From Paracamarosporium sp. OC-R06-R3 (Eukaryota; Ascomycota; Dothideomycetes; Pleosporales; Didymosphaeriaceae), in assembly GCA_019828545.1 (NCBI GenBank), contig JACVRA010000336.1, positions 16,437 to 80,436 on the forward strand: a stretch of DNA of 64,000 bases, read 5' to 3'. This document shows positions 1 to 12,800 of the stretch, one piece after another; the first letter of the stretch is position 1; every line of letters begins with the position of its first letter. Below the pieces are notes generated by a model. That model made no database searches and had not been told where the DNA came from. It saw nothing but the letters and a program-made list of their open reading frames with translations. Both the position numbers and the translations under genes were made by a program.

Positions 1-440
1 CGTGCACTTTCTGAAACACACACCTATTCCGTGGTAGTTATCCCGCCGCTTCCAACAAACCATGGGAGCCTTTGGCTCTCACTACTGCGATGTCTCAAAT
101 GATATATGTTCTGGTAACGATTGTAGGTCGAATCCCACTCTTTCAGGCAAAGCTGTCGCGGTAAAGCTGTGAACGTCGCCGATACGGGGCGCTTGACCTA
201 CGGCTCGGCCCTGGATCCTAGTGATGAATCTGCACGTAGTTGTGGTTTGTTGCAAAAGCTCTAGATTAGGGTGTTCCAGACAATGCTCCTAAATAACCAA
301 GCCAAGCCTCACGCTAACACGATGACGAACACAGCGCGCTCGGGCCGACTAAATGGACGATTTAAATCGACACTTGTGCCAGTGCATGCTCGTCACATCC
401 GTTTCACTACCTATTGGAGGGTTAAAATTCTCGCTGAAAG
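1..440. other. No gene seen; upstream of the first regulator gene
   Basis: I see no open frame with family resemblance and no convincing RNA gene. The right part must contain the promoter and 5' leader of the Zn2Cys6 gene starting at 441. Confidence 0.5.
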
Positions 441-1723
441 ATGTCAGCACATGCCTGTGCAGCTGAAGCGTTTGCAGGCGTGGAAGGGCAAAATGACTCC
501 CATGTTCGTTTTCTACGTCCTCAAGAACAGGAAGAGAGCGGTGGAGAGAGGGCCCCAGAGAAGTCAATAAAAAGGAGGAAGCACCGCAAGTCCCGTTTTG
601 GTTGTGAAAACTGTAAAATTCGGCGAATAAAAGTATGGCTCTATCAATAAGCATATATTCCGCTAAAACGTTGCAGTGTGATGAGAGACGACCGGAATGT
701 ACGAGCTGCACCGCTCGCCAAGTTCGTTGTGATTACTACCAACTTCCTGCCCTCTACGAGTCTTCTGCGAACGTCAACCGAGATAACAAAGGTGCACAAA
801 GTTGCAGCCATTCGATGTCCGAAGGCAGTCAAATCGATGTAACGAGACTCGAGCTTATGTACCAATGGTGCACGTCAACAGCATACACATTCTCATGCAC
901 AAATTCTGGTGCGATCTTCTGGAAAACCAATGTGACCGAGATCGCACTCACTCATAACTTTCTTCTCCACCTACTCATGACTATCACGGCTCTCCACCTA
1001 GCCTACTGTCGTCCCGATCGGCGCCAGGAATACACGGCATTAGCCGATCAGTATTACTCTACAGCCCTTCCGTTACTTACTTCGGAAATTGCCCACATTG
1101 ACCTAAGAAACTGCGACGCGGTAGTCCTTGCCGTCCAGATGATCTGCTTCATTGCCTGGGCGTATGGCCCTCAATTAGGTGAGTATCTTGCTTTTGGCAA
1201 CAACGGTCACTCAGAATGGCTTGTTATGTTTCGCGGGGTCCGGAATACCTACGATTCTCTAGGCCATGAATCGTTCACCCGCACTCACGCCCCCTCAGTT
1301 CGTGCCAGAGCTGCTCCGATACATCCCACCCGAGGTCTGGACTATCAGGAAGCCCTTACCAGCCTCTTACAGTACGTCCGCACAAATAGCTCAACCGATT
1401 CTCTCTCCATCAACGAGCATGCCTACGAGGATCTGTTCAAATGCTACAACAACCGCTATGAAGGCGTGGATAGCGAGTATCACGTTGTCTTTGGTTGGCT
1501 ATATCGGATGAAGGAACCATTTCTTCAGGCGCTACAACAACGCGAGAGAGTGCCATTAGTTCTCTACGCGCATTTCTGTGTGTTAATGAAGGATATTGAA
1601 GTGTTTTGGTACATGGAGGGTTGGACGGCTCACGTGCTAACTGGTATCTGGGTCAACTTAAAGGATGAGGACAGGATTTATATTAAGTGGGCTTGTGAGG
1701 TTTCGGAATGGAAAGTACCATGA
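441..1723 (+). CDS. Zn2Cys6 fungal transcription factor
   Basis: Predicted nuclear DNA-binding regulator of about 412 aa. Two exons (441-632, 677-1723) are joined across a 44-nt GT..AG intron at codon phase 0. The intron splits the binuclear zinc cluster. Spliced, the cysteines fall at about residues 55, 58, 65, 72, 75 and 82 (C-X2-C-X6-C-X6-C-X2-C-X6-C), preceded by a basic stretch (KRRKHRKSR). The rest is a mostly helical fungal-regulator region; the stretch GEYLAF..GHSEWLVMFRGVR resembles sterol-regulator (UPC2-like) proteins. That similarity is from memory, so target genes are unknown. The ATG at 441 is the first in frame and leaves a normal-length N-terminal tail. A GTGAGT at about 1180 looks like a donor, but the frame stays open and conserved through it, so I did not splice there. 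Confidence 0.85.
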
Positions 1724-2248
1724 AGTTATGAATGTGTTATGAATCAAACCATACCTTGAACTCAATGAACTTACTTAAATTACAATAATTTCTCCATTTG
1801 GGGGTTGCATACGCTTGTACCTGCGATCCTGACGCATTGTTGTTTATCAAAAAGCCTGTTTACGAGTGGTAGCGATGAAGAGCGGATACGGATGACACCG
1901 AGGTGGATATATCCTTTCCCGAAACCCAATGCTATAGATGTTCTCCCTTGCAATCTCCTTTCTTGCGTTCGCAGGTGTATCTTGAGTTAGCGAATTACCA
2001 CCCTTCGCTTAATCTGTCTATATTGTAATTAACACTAAGCCACAGCCTTCTAGTCCCTTAGCAGGCTAACGAGGATTGATTAATACTTAATTGTGTGTCT
2101 AGCGCGTTGAGGTTGACAGACGAAGTCCTCAAAGACTAATGCGTAAAATATTGAAAAGACAAAAAGTAGAGAGACTAGAATACAGAGAGATTATATTACG
2201 ATAAAGAGAAATATATTGCCTTAGATGACACGTTCCTACGTGTGATAA
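1724..2248. other. Intergenic, no gene seen
   Basis: This lies between a plus-strand and a minus-strand gene that converge, so it should hold both 3' ends. It is AT-richer than the flanking exons. No coding or RNA feature could be supported. Confidence 0.5.
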
Positions 2249-4514
2249 CTACTTTAAAGTGATTTGCCGCTGATGTTGTTTAAGGCGATTCCAAGCGCCG
2301 CACTGAATCGTTACAAGACCTCGTCTTTCAGCCCATTGCTTGTCGTTATGCCACTGTACGAGCATGACATGATAAAGTTGGCACTCCGAATCCAAACAAA
2401 ACTCTTTGTCCATGAATGGTTGGAAAATAGCTGGCCCGCTAGATCTCTTGCCCTGTTCCTTGCATACAGGACATTCAACAGCGGATAAAAGCACGAAGCC
2501 ATAGCGCGATGGGTCGAGAACTTCCTCCCAGTCCCAAGAACAGGGGTAAGATATACCGCATGCTCCACCTGCAGAAGTGAAGAGAATCTTTGCGAACCCC
2601 GTGACGGGGTCACGCTCATCAATATGAAAAGCCTCGATATCAACACACGTAGCAATAAAGCGAAGGATGTCTTGACCTAGCTTCATGGTACTTCCATCTT
2701 CTTTTTGTGATGGATTATACTCTTGTGAGACCAGTAACACTGGACGAGGGGTGGTCTCAAAGGATGTGCGGATAGCCTCCAGCTTGCTGATCAAACGCAC
2801 TTCTGGTTTGCGATTGTCGGTCCGAAAACCTCTTTGACCGAAATCGTGAAGGTATAATGGACCGTTGTAGTAGCTCTTGCTCGAATTCCATCCCGCCCAT
2901 GACCAGCTAGGAAATTCCAGGTTTCGATCGGTTGCCCAGTCAGAGACCGAGACATTGTTCCAAAGGAGACAAAAGTGTAGTAATGACTCTGGGATACCTC
3001 CTGTTGTTTCACCTGGGAGAGACGAATTGAGTGTGGTCAATATACCAGAAAACGCGTTGAGTTTATCCTTGGGAAAGCTAAGTTTTCGAGCTGTGTACTG
3101 ATGCACGAGAGTTGTATACGAAGCTAGTTTGAGCTGCCATTCAGGATGCTCGGTGGCTTTGAATGCTTCTGCGCGTAAAGGATCCACAATGGCGCCCAGA
3201 CGAGTGTTCCTACCATCAGCCTTGTCCTGTGTCCCGAGAAGCTTATTGGCATCACAATGAAATACACCGTGGAAACAATAGAAGTAAGTCATATGGCTTG
3301 TAAAGAAAAGACAGCGACGTGACAACAGCCGTTCCTGTAATGTCCAAGCCCGTTCTTCGTATGTTGAATGATGCAGGGCATGCTTCAAAACTGGTGGGTA
3401 GGTCTTGAGAGCCACAGTAGACAAATCTTCTTCGTAGTCGTCATCATAACTCTCCCCGTTTGACGCAAACCACCTGCACGTGATTGGAGTTCTCGAACCT
3501 TGCACTACACCAGGTATCGTATCATCAGCATCAGAAGCTGAAAGATCAGCTATAGTGACGAGGGCTTGACTGTAGATCAAGTCCATACGAGAGATATTGA
3601 AGTGTTTCTGTGCTTCGTTATCTTGCTCAATACAGAGTCTATCGACCCAGAGATATCTCTCATCCATCCGTTGGACAACGTTCATGGCACTCCTAACAAT
3701 AGACGGCAGGCCGGCTCGGAGTAGATATCCCGGAGTTTCGAGCTGGTGACGATTTGAGACGAAGAGTTGTAATCCTGGAATTCCTCCCCACACGTAGCTC
3801 AGTGCGATATATCTATCTTGAGAAGTAATTCTCCTCAAGCAGTTGTTTATTACATCTATCACGACCAGATCGAGCCGGGCTGTTTTCTCTTGCACCAAGC
3901 CCCTCTCGGTTGAGAATCCCTCCGATGTTCTGTATCGTTCTGGTGCGCCAGGATGAGTTCCGTTTTGAGTAGGTTGTACGAGACCTTTCTTTCGGCTCCC
4001 GTGAAGACCACTGTCACAAGATTTTATCCAAGAAGCATATTTTCGCGGATCAAAAGGATTTTCCGGTAGCAAAGAAAGTTGTGAGTCATCTCGAGTAATG
4101 TAGCCATGATACATTCCGTTCAGCCCTGAGTTATCGTGCAAAGACGCGAGTATCCCTGCTTTTATTTCCAGGTAGTATGAGATATCCTTTTGTGTTCCAC
4201 CAATGCCCCTATTGGAAAAGTTGCGTACTGCAGTCCTTTTTGCTGGTAGGAGGCCAAGGACTAAGCGGCAGAGAATACATTTGTTTCGCTTTCGAAGTAC
4301 AGTCATGGTTCCAAGCCATAGAACACGGTTCTCCCATTTTTGTTTTAGTTCGGAAACGCCTTGTTTGGTCGACAAGAGCACATGTATGATTTCTCTACAT
4401 TCAATGCAGGTGTGACGGTAGTTTCTGTCATTTTTGAAGGCTTCTTCTTCGGCCTAGAATCTATCAGTCTAACTGAATATCGGTTAGCTCAGGTACTTGG
4501 ATAGTACTCACCAT
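2249..4514 (-). CDS. HET-domain (heterokaryon incompatibility) protein
   Basis: Protein of about 735 aa with a HET domain, a family involved in nonself recognition and cell death when incompatible hyphae fuse. The core is clear: YIALSYVWG at about residues 216-224, then YLWVDRLCIEQDN, a segment ending in SDADDTIPG, and the ERAWTLQERLLSRRC block. Two N-terminal CxxC pairs (C17/C20 and C60/C63) may bind zinc, as in many HET proteins. The open frame downstream of 4381 has no ATG at its head. It extends upstream to an acceptor (CTAG) at 4454, across a 58-nt intron (4454-4511, donor GTGAGT, branch CTAAC), to an ATG at 4514-4512. Exon 1 therefore contributes only the start codon. The specific incompatibility role is unknown. 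Confidence 0.85.
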
Positions 4515-5712
4515 TGTAGTAAAAATGAGATCTCCTTCTTTGTTCACTTCTAAAGCGACCTCGATATGTTTGTTGTGTTTCTAGATCACGATAGGTTCTC
4601 ATGGCCCTTTCATGGTGTTGAAGTTCTTGAATAAGGGGAATTCAGATGGGAAGGCTGAAGAAGTGGGCACAGCCACAACATTCCCCAGGCAGCAAGCGCG
4701 CTAGACCTAGCAGGGTAGTGATCCCGCGGAACAACTTCATTTCATGTATACTCTTCTATCAATTCGATTTTGAACGTAACACTTTTTTCTTCACTGAGTC
4801 TACCTATGTACGTTATGCGTATCATGAGATCGATGCCCTGATCAACGAAGTTCTACTTTAAGGCATGAAATGAGCTACCCAAGACGGCTTTCCTACGGGA
4901 TTGCAGTTCTATTGATGTCTTCAAACCTACTTATATCAATTTTACATTTTCCTTGATCCGATAATGGAAAAGACTGAACTTGTCAACAGACTCTGAAATC
5001 GTCATCAAACTAGTCAACATACGAAGCTCTACTACACATTATGAAGGTTATCGAAAGGTGCATAAGGGGTGTTCTAAATATATAAGCATGATCGCGCATA
5101 ATGGAATTGTGACATCAGAGATTGTATGCGAATGCAAGCGCTCATTTCACCATTCATGTAATATTACGGCATTCTTCAGTGGGCTATGACTACCCAACAA
5201 GTTACTTCTTCCGTGCGATCTGACTGCGATTTACTATTGTTCAAAGTGGTCATAGCTTCCAGTACTTATGAGTCTGTTGACACACTTGCAGATCCTTGAG
5301 CGGGCATTTGGGTTTACACTCGGTCGGAAACCCAACAATACGGTGCTCGGGTCTGGTGGGCCGAAACAGTCGTATCTGCGGAAGAATGCACAAGCTAGTT
5401 TACAATCAATACAACAAATTACAGCGCGCTCTACTAATATTGCTGGTTCCGAGGTTGGTCAGGTTGGTCAGGTCGTTTAGGTCGCTCCTAGTTTCCTTAC
5501 CACCACCCATGTTCTCCATCAACCAAAAAGATCCTGGAAAGACGATGTTGTTGAAAGCATACATTGTTGACTATTTAGTTAATTCTGGCTAGATCATTAC
5601 CGATGACATACAGGACTACATAGATGATTCATCAGTCAGGTAAGCCTGAATCTTTGGATTGATACGCATGTTGTCAATTCGCTAGTAACAATAGGCTCAT
5701 GGCTCAGGATCT
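4515..5712. other. Intergenic, no supported gene
   Basis: Several short open frames occur (for example 4646-4861 and 5268-5592), but none resembles a known family or shows introns. A tiny degenerate GGTTGGTCA direct repeat lies at about 5453-5470. The left part should contain the HET-gene promoter; the right end holds the 3' side of the MFS gene. Confidence 0.5.
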
Positions 5713-7519
5713 CTAATCTTCCATTCTTCTTGCTCCCTCTGGCGGAAAGTGTGAGAATAATATCCTGCCGTACATTAGCGAATATACCTCACGTTTACTG
5801 GAGAGACTTACGCGATAAAGCCAAGAAGCGCCACTCCAGCGTTACACACAAACACGAGATGCGTCTTCCCCACTTCCGCTAAAGCCGCGAAGACAAACCC
5901 GAAGACCGAGACTGCTCATTATCAGCTTCTTTCATCCTTGCATGCAGTGTTTTCAGGGAAACTTACTAGTCGACAACCTTGCTACGTTCTCGACAAGTGT
6001 GATACCACTTAATGCATCCACACGGTCTTTGCTCGGGATCATCTGCAATATGCTACCCTTTGATGCAGATCCTGTGCCGGCTGCAAGCGGGAGCAACACT
6101 GCCGCGACGTACATCTGCCACCCTTCTGAAACGAAGACGCACAGGCCGGTAAGAATCCCATCCATAAGTAAGCTGCATCGTGCATACAACAAGTCAAAAG
6201 CAAATGTTTCTTGTTCATTCTCGAGCTCTGGTGGGTTGAGCGGCTCCGTCTCTGCATCCATGGGGTCCGCAATCTCGATCTCGTTTGGCGATATGCCGAC
6301 GGGATCCGTGTGTTCGGTCTCGATCTTGGTTCCTCCGTTGTTGGATGGCTGTAGCCATCTGCGTCCGATGTCGATAATTCTCGGGAAGACCAGCGACAAG
6401 TACAATCCTCGAAGAGACGAATACATGAAGATCAAGTAGCCATTGGCCGAAGTACCAAAACCAAACGCTGTCGTGGCATACATCTGGAGCAGGGTATTGA
6501 GGTATCCTGTGGCGAGTATGGCAAGAAAGACGCCGACACCCAGCATCAACGCGCCGTACTGCCTGCTGGACCGACCGTCCCGCAAGGTCCACTTCTGAGG
6601 TGCGAATATTCGTAGCGGCCCGAAGAAGCGCATGAGTCCCACGGACCTTTGCTTTTCAGTCGTGGTGTTCTTCTCGATCGGTATTGCCGGCAACGCAAGA
6701 GCAACGTATGCGCAGCACAGCAAAAACAGCAGGAGCGTTATGCGAAAGGGCGCAAGGATACCGAACGCATCACCAAGAAGACCTCCGACCAGGAAGCCAA
6801 CAGCCGACCCAATCATCATGTAACCTTGTATTTGGCCTAGCGCTCCTGTCCGTTCATCTGGATTGACAATATCCGTGATGAATGAGTTCAGTGCAAGGAC
6901 GTAGCCGTTCGGACCACCCACAACAGTGATTACCTGACTCGCCTGCATGATCAGGATACCTTTGCTTCCGCCTGTCATCGCGCCCCAATTCTGTATCGCT
7001 AATCTTACGGCTGGCCAGAATATTTGTATCAACAAGGCTTTCTTAACGCCTAGTTTCTTGATGCACCATGCAGCAACCAGTAGATTTGCAACACCGAACA
7101 GTGTTGTCGACATTCCAATGATGGCGATTTCTCGCGCAGTCCGTGACTCAATCTCACGGAGCGCGCAGCGATTTTCTGGCGGATGTAAAACATGGTGCTC
7201 GGAATAGTATGCATCGCAGGCCATGACCCGAAAGATGTAAAGCATGCTTTAACAGAGTTAGACTACATGCATCTAGACCAGGATAGAAGTCACTTACGGA
7301 ACCTGAGTAACGCCGAATGATAAAGATGTCTGCCAAGGGAGCTATATTAGCAGGCATTGTAAATGATTTTTGGGAATCGGACTTGCTCACCACGAAGGCA
7401 CAGAAGAGCGCCGGAAACACACCCCGCTTTTTCGCCTTGGCAAGCCGCTCCCCATCCGCTTCGCGGGGCAGTAGCGGTGTCGTCTCTTGAGCAAGCGATT
7501 GATGATTTCTAGGAGCCAT
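5713..7519 (-). CDS. MFS transporter, 12-TM type (SLC46/PCFT-like)
   Basis: Membrane transporter of about 534 aa, substrate unknown. Five exons were resolved by frame: 7391-7519, 7298-7341, 5967-7246, 5812-5911 and 5713-5764. Introns are 47-55 nt with GT..AG ends. The start MAPRNHQ at 7519 is the first true ATG in frame. An ETTPLLP motif in the cytoplasmic N-tail, a phrase joined across two introns (SFGVTQVPMLYIFRVMACD), and a motif-A-like region near GALGQIQGYMMIGSAVGF are typical of fungal MFS proteins of this kind. A long acidic loop (about residues 335-375) separates the two six-helix halves, as is usual. The last two exons supply the final membrane segments (VFGFVFAALAEVGKTHLVFV) and a short cytosolic tail. 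The assignment to the SLC46-like group is tentative; MFS membership is firm. Confidence 0.85.
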
Positions 7520-8513
7520 TTTCCCCTCCGCCAAACCACCGGCGAGATGTTAGCAAAACGAAAGTATCCAGGAGAGCGGTCAGGAGCCAAACCTGTGGCA
7601 ATCGGTGCGGGTTTTTTTCCTCGATGTCGTATGCCGACAAGCCGACCGATAGTTTCCTATCGCAGTTAGCCTGTGAAAAGGCGGAGCTAATGCGGACATA
7701 GGCGCGACGAGTGGCTAATGTCGAGTTCTCGAGGTCTGGCTCGAGCTTCGACTATTCGTTATACAAAGGTGCTGACTGCACTCTATCAAAACACGGTGCA
7801 AACAGCATCTGCGTAGCCCAGTCTATCTACTTCGGGCCACAGCAGACAGTCTTCATATTCTTGAGCTAGATCTTATCTGTAGCACCTGGATAAGAGGACA
7901 TTCCGCAAGTTGCGAAGAGCTTGAACCGTTGTAACGGCAATGTTACTACGACAAAATGAAGCCTTGAGCTTGTTGTTACTTTTTCATCTCTTGTTAAAAC
8001 AATGAAGTACCATATGATTCCGCTAGTGTGCCAACTAAAATCATAAGTACAGTGCATAGCAAAGCTACAGCTTGAAAAGCCAGGCATGAGAAGTCAAAAG
8101 ATGGAGTTTGTCACCTGGAGGACACCGCTGCATTTTTCCCTTGGAAAGCCGAACTGTAGGACTTCGGTCACGGCACGGCGAAGCTGGAAACACGCAAGGA
8201 GGGCGTAATGGGCACAATCTGCGTGCGATGTGCATAAAATTACAAATGTCGTATATTTTCGAATCGAGAGCAAAACCACAGAAAATGTCATGGTTATCGT
8301 AAATAGCTAGGGCCGATAATCTCGGCGGTGAGGTTCGCACCAGGGACACGCTAGTGCGCCCGAACGGGTTAATCCAACCCGTAAATTTGGGTTTCTCCCG
8401 TGTACGGTACGAACTGTAATAGTCGAATCGCCGCAACGGACAAAAATCGACCGTGATACTTAGTTGTATCCGATCAGAAGAAACCAAAGATAAGGAGCCC
8501 CCCAAAGCTCACC
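7520..8513. other. Divergent promoter region, MFS gene and hydrolase gene
   Basis: No convincing gene. The open frames here (for example 8065-8505 minus) lack family resemblance and a good start. The two flanking genes point away from each other, so the stretch should contain both promoters. Confidence 0.5.
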
Positions 8514-9713
8514 ATGCCAAAGCCCCGCCCCGCGTCTGAAATTCACCTCTGCGACCCTACTCCTTCCACGCTAGCCAAACGCGCATACCTCATTTATTTC
8601 ATCACCGGCAACCCAGGACTCATTGAATACTATCGCACGTTCCTCACACACTTATACGGACTTCTCACGCAAGACTCCCATGCCACGACATCGTTCCACG
8701 TGTTCGGCAGAAGCCTGTCCGGATTCGACGCATCAGCATCAGTAACCGAGAGAAAAGACCATCCTCCATTCAGTCTTCAAGACCAAATATCGAAATCCCA
8801 CTCAGCACTCGAAGATCTTGTCCACGATGTGCGAGAACGTGAGGGTGTGCAGGACGTGCGCGTCATCCTAATAGGGCACTCAGTAGGATCCTACATCCTC
8901 CTTGAAGTCATCCGCCGAGCCCGGGAGAACGTCACGACACAGAACGAAAACCCGAAAATTATAGGCGGCATCTGCCTCTTCCCAACGGTAACGCACATTG
9001 CGAAGAGCGATAGCGGGAAGAAAGCCACCGTACGCAGACCCTCAATATGCATACCACAGTCCTCACCACCGCTAACCACACCCAGCCGCTCCTCACACTC
9101 CCGCACTTCCCTCTCCTCGCCTCAATCCTAGCAAGAGCCCTCACATCCCTTATCCCCCTCCACCTCTTCACACTCCTCGTGCGAAACGTCCTATCTTTCC
9201 CTCCAGACGCAGCGCACACCACTGCATCGTTCGTCAAGAGCCCCCACGGCGTCCACCAAGCGCTGCACATGGCGCGCGACGAAATGCGCGAGATTACCAT
9301 CGACACGTGAGTCCAAGCCCTCCCAATCCCTTTCTCTTTCTATGCAGAACGGCTCTCCACTTCATACCCCGGGCATTCCTTCGTCATACGTACGCTAACC
9401 CCCCACCAGCTGGGACACCGACCTATGGGGCCTCTCCAGTCCAACTCTGCACCCGCACCCGCGGCCTACGCTGCGCTTCCTCTTCGCGAAGAAAGACCAC
9501 TGGGTTGCGGACGAGACGCGGGATGAGCTGATTAAAGCTCGTGGAAGCCAAAGCAAAGAGGACGCAACGGAAGAAGCGTGGAAGCCAGTCATGGAGATCG
9601 ATGAGGAGCAGGGATGGGTGCATGGGTTCTGCATCAAGCAGAGCGTGCCGGTTGCTGAGAGGGTGGAGGAGTGGGTTGGGGAGGTTATCAGGAAGGATGA
9701 GGAAGGGTTGTGA
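8514..9713 (+). CDS. Lipid-droplet-associated serine hydrolase (LDAH family)
   Basis: Predicted alpha/beta hydrolase of about 346 aa, homologous in layout to LDAH, which acts at lipid droplets in sterol-ester and triglyceride turnover. Visible motifs are FITGNPGLIEYY near the N-terminus, the nucleophile elbow GHSVGSY with Ser at about residue 123, LFPTVTHIAKS, and a C-terminal KDHWV/GWVHGF region likely to supply Asp and His. Three exons: 8514-9029, 9086-9306 and 9410-9713. The first intron (56 nt, branch GCTAAC, end ACCCAG) is needed to restore GKKAT-PLLTLPHF, matching the GK-AT-PLL pattern I recall from animal LDAH. The second intron is 103 nt with donor GTGAGT. The gene converges on SEC8, with about 170 bp between stops. 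Family assignment is confident; substrate is inferred. Confidence 0.88.
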
Positions 9714-9881
9714 AGGGGAGGAGGAGGGGGGGAGGGTGAGTTTATGAGAGGGAATGCGATGTTTTTTCTGGATAGGACAGATGCATGATGCGGATGGTTT
9801 TCGCCGAATGCTGGATCTGTACGCTAGGAAGTTCAAGGATTTTAAATATATCATAGAGTCGGTATAAGGTCAGGAAGGGAC

Positions 9882-12800
9882 CTAGTACATGTACTCGCTA
9901 ATCTCCAGCTCCTGTGCCTCAAGCTGCCGCTGCGCTTGCACGCCCACCTCTCTCCTTTCATTCCTCAACTTCTCCCCGTAGCACAGCCTCAGCAGATCCT
10001 TCACCGCCTGTTCGGCAAACAGTCCATTCGGCACACCGTACCCCTTCCCGTGCTCCTTCGCCCTGGCTACAACGGCCTCCGGACCCTCGGTGAACAAGTC
10101 GAAGTACAGCGCAGAATACTGCAGGTTCGCGTCACTCTCAATGTTCTTGAGATTCTGCTGCAGGACCAGGATGTTGAGCTGCATCAAGCGGCAGCCATCT
10201 TCGTTCATGGACTTGATGCGTTGGATGCAGAGGTGCAGGAGGTACGTGTCTGTGAGCGGAGCGAGGCCGGAAATGATCTGCGTGTATTGGGTTGTGGGGA
10301 GGTAGGTTGAGACCTCTGCCTCGTAGGCGGTGAGTGCGGTGGTGAGGGCTTGAATCGCGGGGTCGGGGTCTGCGAGCGGAGAATCGAGGGTGTAGGTGGG
10401 TTGGATGGTGGACGAGAGGGAGTGCATGGCTGTGAGGCGGAGGTTGATGTGCAGCATGCGGTGGATGAGGGTGGCGAGTTTGCGGTACGTGTCTACGACC
10501 ATATCTAGCTGGCTGGAAGGTATGGCGTTAGTCGTGAAATCTGTGCAAGGTGGACACTGGTTAATACTTACCCTGCAGTTTCTTGATTTAGCGGTAGATA
10601 GACCGCAGTACCCTCTGTCCTTGATTCTGCGACAAATGTCCAGCGTCTGTTATGGCGTTGGTTCCCGATCTGGGGCTTGGAGGAATCTGTGGCACGGTTG
10701 CTGATGTGTCGTAGTTGAGACACTTTGGTTGCAAGCCATTTCATACTTGTGTACAACAAGCATAGCGTTTGTATCGTTTTCTTGTCCTGGATGATATCTT
10801 GTTGATCCAGAGGCGACTTTTCAACCTCAGCCACTATCAGCTTGATCTCGGTGTCAGTGAGCTCAGCCTTTCCGTCAGCATCTGCTTCGAACAGCTGGCC
10901 AATGGTCTCTCCTAGCTCGCTTTCAAACTCAGCATAAGCTGCACACGCTTTCAACAGCTCATTTTCAGGCTCTTTAGGTTGAGCTCTTGCCATCATAGCC
11001 TTGAAGTTGCCGACACACTTGTCACCATAAGTTCTCATCTGTGTTATGATAAGCTGAGAGAAAGCCTGGTCGTGGGGCAAGTTGTCAAGCATCTTGCAAA
11101 ATGCCGTAATAAGGGTGAAGAACTTGACTGTGCCTTTGAAAATGGGCTTCTTTGAGTGATGTGACCATTGAGGATCTTCCTGGAAAGCGTCCAGCTCGAC
11201 GAAAGTCTTGTCTGACAGCTCGTTGAGCGTATCGTCCAACTGAGGGAGGAAGACGTTGACGAGAAAGTCGTCCAGGAACGAATGCAGGGTACTGATGACA
11301 ATGTCTGACCCTGATGGTACAACTTCCTTCAAACGATTCAAGAAGTCGAGTGAAGGCGGTAAGAGAATGCCCATGTTAAAGACGCTTGGTTCAACTAGCA
11401 GTTTGTGTCCTGTGGCACTACCATCAAGATTAGAGCTAGTATTGTTGGACACGTCTTCCGGCCGTTTCGAGTCGGAAACGAGCCCAGGCACCGAAGACTT
11501 TAGGATGAACTCGAGACTATCGCGCTCTTCCGCGAGTTCCGTAGATTTCGTGTCCATGTCTGAAAGCTTGAACATCCGTTTGTTTCTGTCGCGCGGGGCA
11601 CGAGAGTAAGCACTTCCGCTAGCAGCCTTGCCTTGACCACGATGTCCACCAAAGTCGCCATCAGTTGCGAGGTAATCATGAAGCAAAGACCGGATCTAAA
11701 AGAATAAGTCAGCCTGGACAGACAAATCGCACTGAGTGACTTACCTCATTCTGGAAAAGTTTCCACAACTCCTTGAATCCGCGCGTCAAAGGATTGCTAG
11801 ACGAGTCTCGGATGCCGTCTCGGCGGACGATCCCAGTCACCACATCGTACACCACCCGGTGACTCTCAGCGATAGCTTCAAATCGTGCATACAGGGTCCA
11901 CAGCAGGTCGTTGAGGACACCTGTGCGTAGTTCGTCACTTTCAGCGGCAACGGTGCGCTTCTCCTCTTTCCTGGCAGCATACGCACGTATTATGCTAGGA
12001 TGGCGCTGCGCAACTTCGTTGTTGGATTTCTCGACAACTCTGTACAATTCCACGGGTAGGCGCTCATGAATTGTGTCTACTGCAATATCAAGACGGTTCA
12101 TTTTGTTGAGCGATTCGACAATGAGCCGGATGTACTCGAACGTGTCGGCTTCAGGATTACGCTGCGAATCATCGACCATCTACAACGGCATGAGAAAAGT
12201 TTCCAATTATGAGAACGTACGTACCGGCTCGGATGTATCCAGATCAGACAGGAACTCGTAGAGTCGCCGTGCGCGTGCATTTGTCTGCCCGCGTTCCGCC
12301 CCGTCGCCTTTGGGTTGATTCTGCGCGTATACTTTCCATCTGTCTTCGCAGTACGGCGACTTCAGGTATAAATGGTTGTGCAGTTCTTCCAGGAGAATAT
12401 CGGTCAGCGAGTGTTCTTGATTACTCAAGTATGTACGAAGTTCACTAAGTGCGCCAATCTTCTCCATCTCTGACCTTCGAATCATTCGCAGCGCATCCTG
12501 CAAGATGTCCACGGCTGTCAGGAAGCGTTTCTCGGAGATGCGGGCTTCCAACTTGTCCGGAACGAGTTGCAACTGCTCGATGATGTTCAGCACTTGAATC
12601 ATTTCATCGTAGTTTTGCGACGAAGTTGCGAACTCCTTCAGTTCCGGCTTTGTCGTGGATAGATGTGACTTCGCCTGCGTCAGAGATTCCTTGAGAGTTC
12701 TGACACGGATTTGAGACGACTGCAAGCTAGACTGGATCTTGTGGAAGGTACCAATCGAGCTGTTGAAACCTTGGTGGTGCTCGTTGACTATGGCCTTGAG

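Noticed and set aside
28..142. tRNA-like B-box (GGTCGAATCCCA) near 125
   Set aside because: No matching A-box and no acceptor or T-stem pairing could be drawn.
1179..1220. Possible second intron (GTGAGT..CAG) in the first regulator gene
   Set aside because: The frame stays open and encodes the expected GEYLAF..EWLVMFRG segment.
8988..9085. Apparent frameshift in the lipid-droplet hydrolase
   Set aside because: A 56-nt intron (9030-9085) with GCTAAC branch site restores the frame and the conserved join. A rival 50-nt intron from 8988 would remove a conserved motif.
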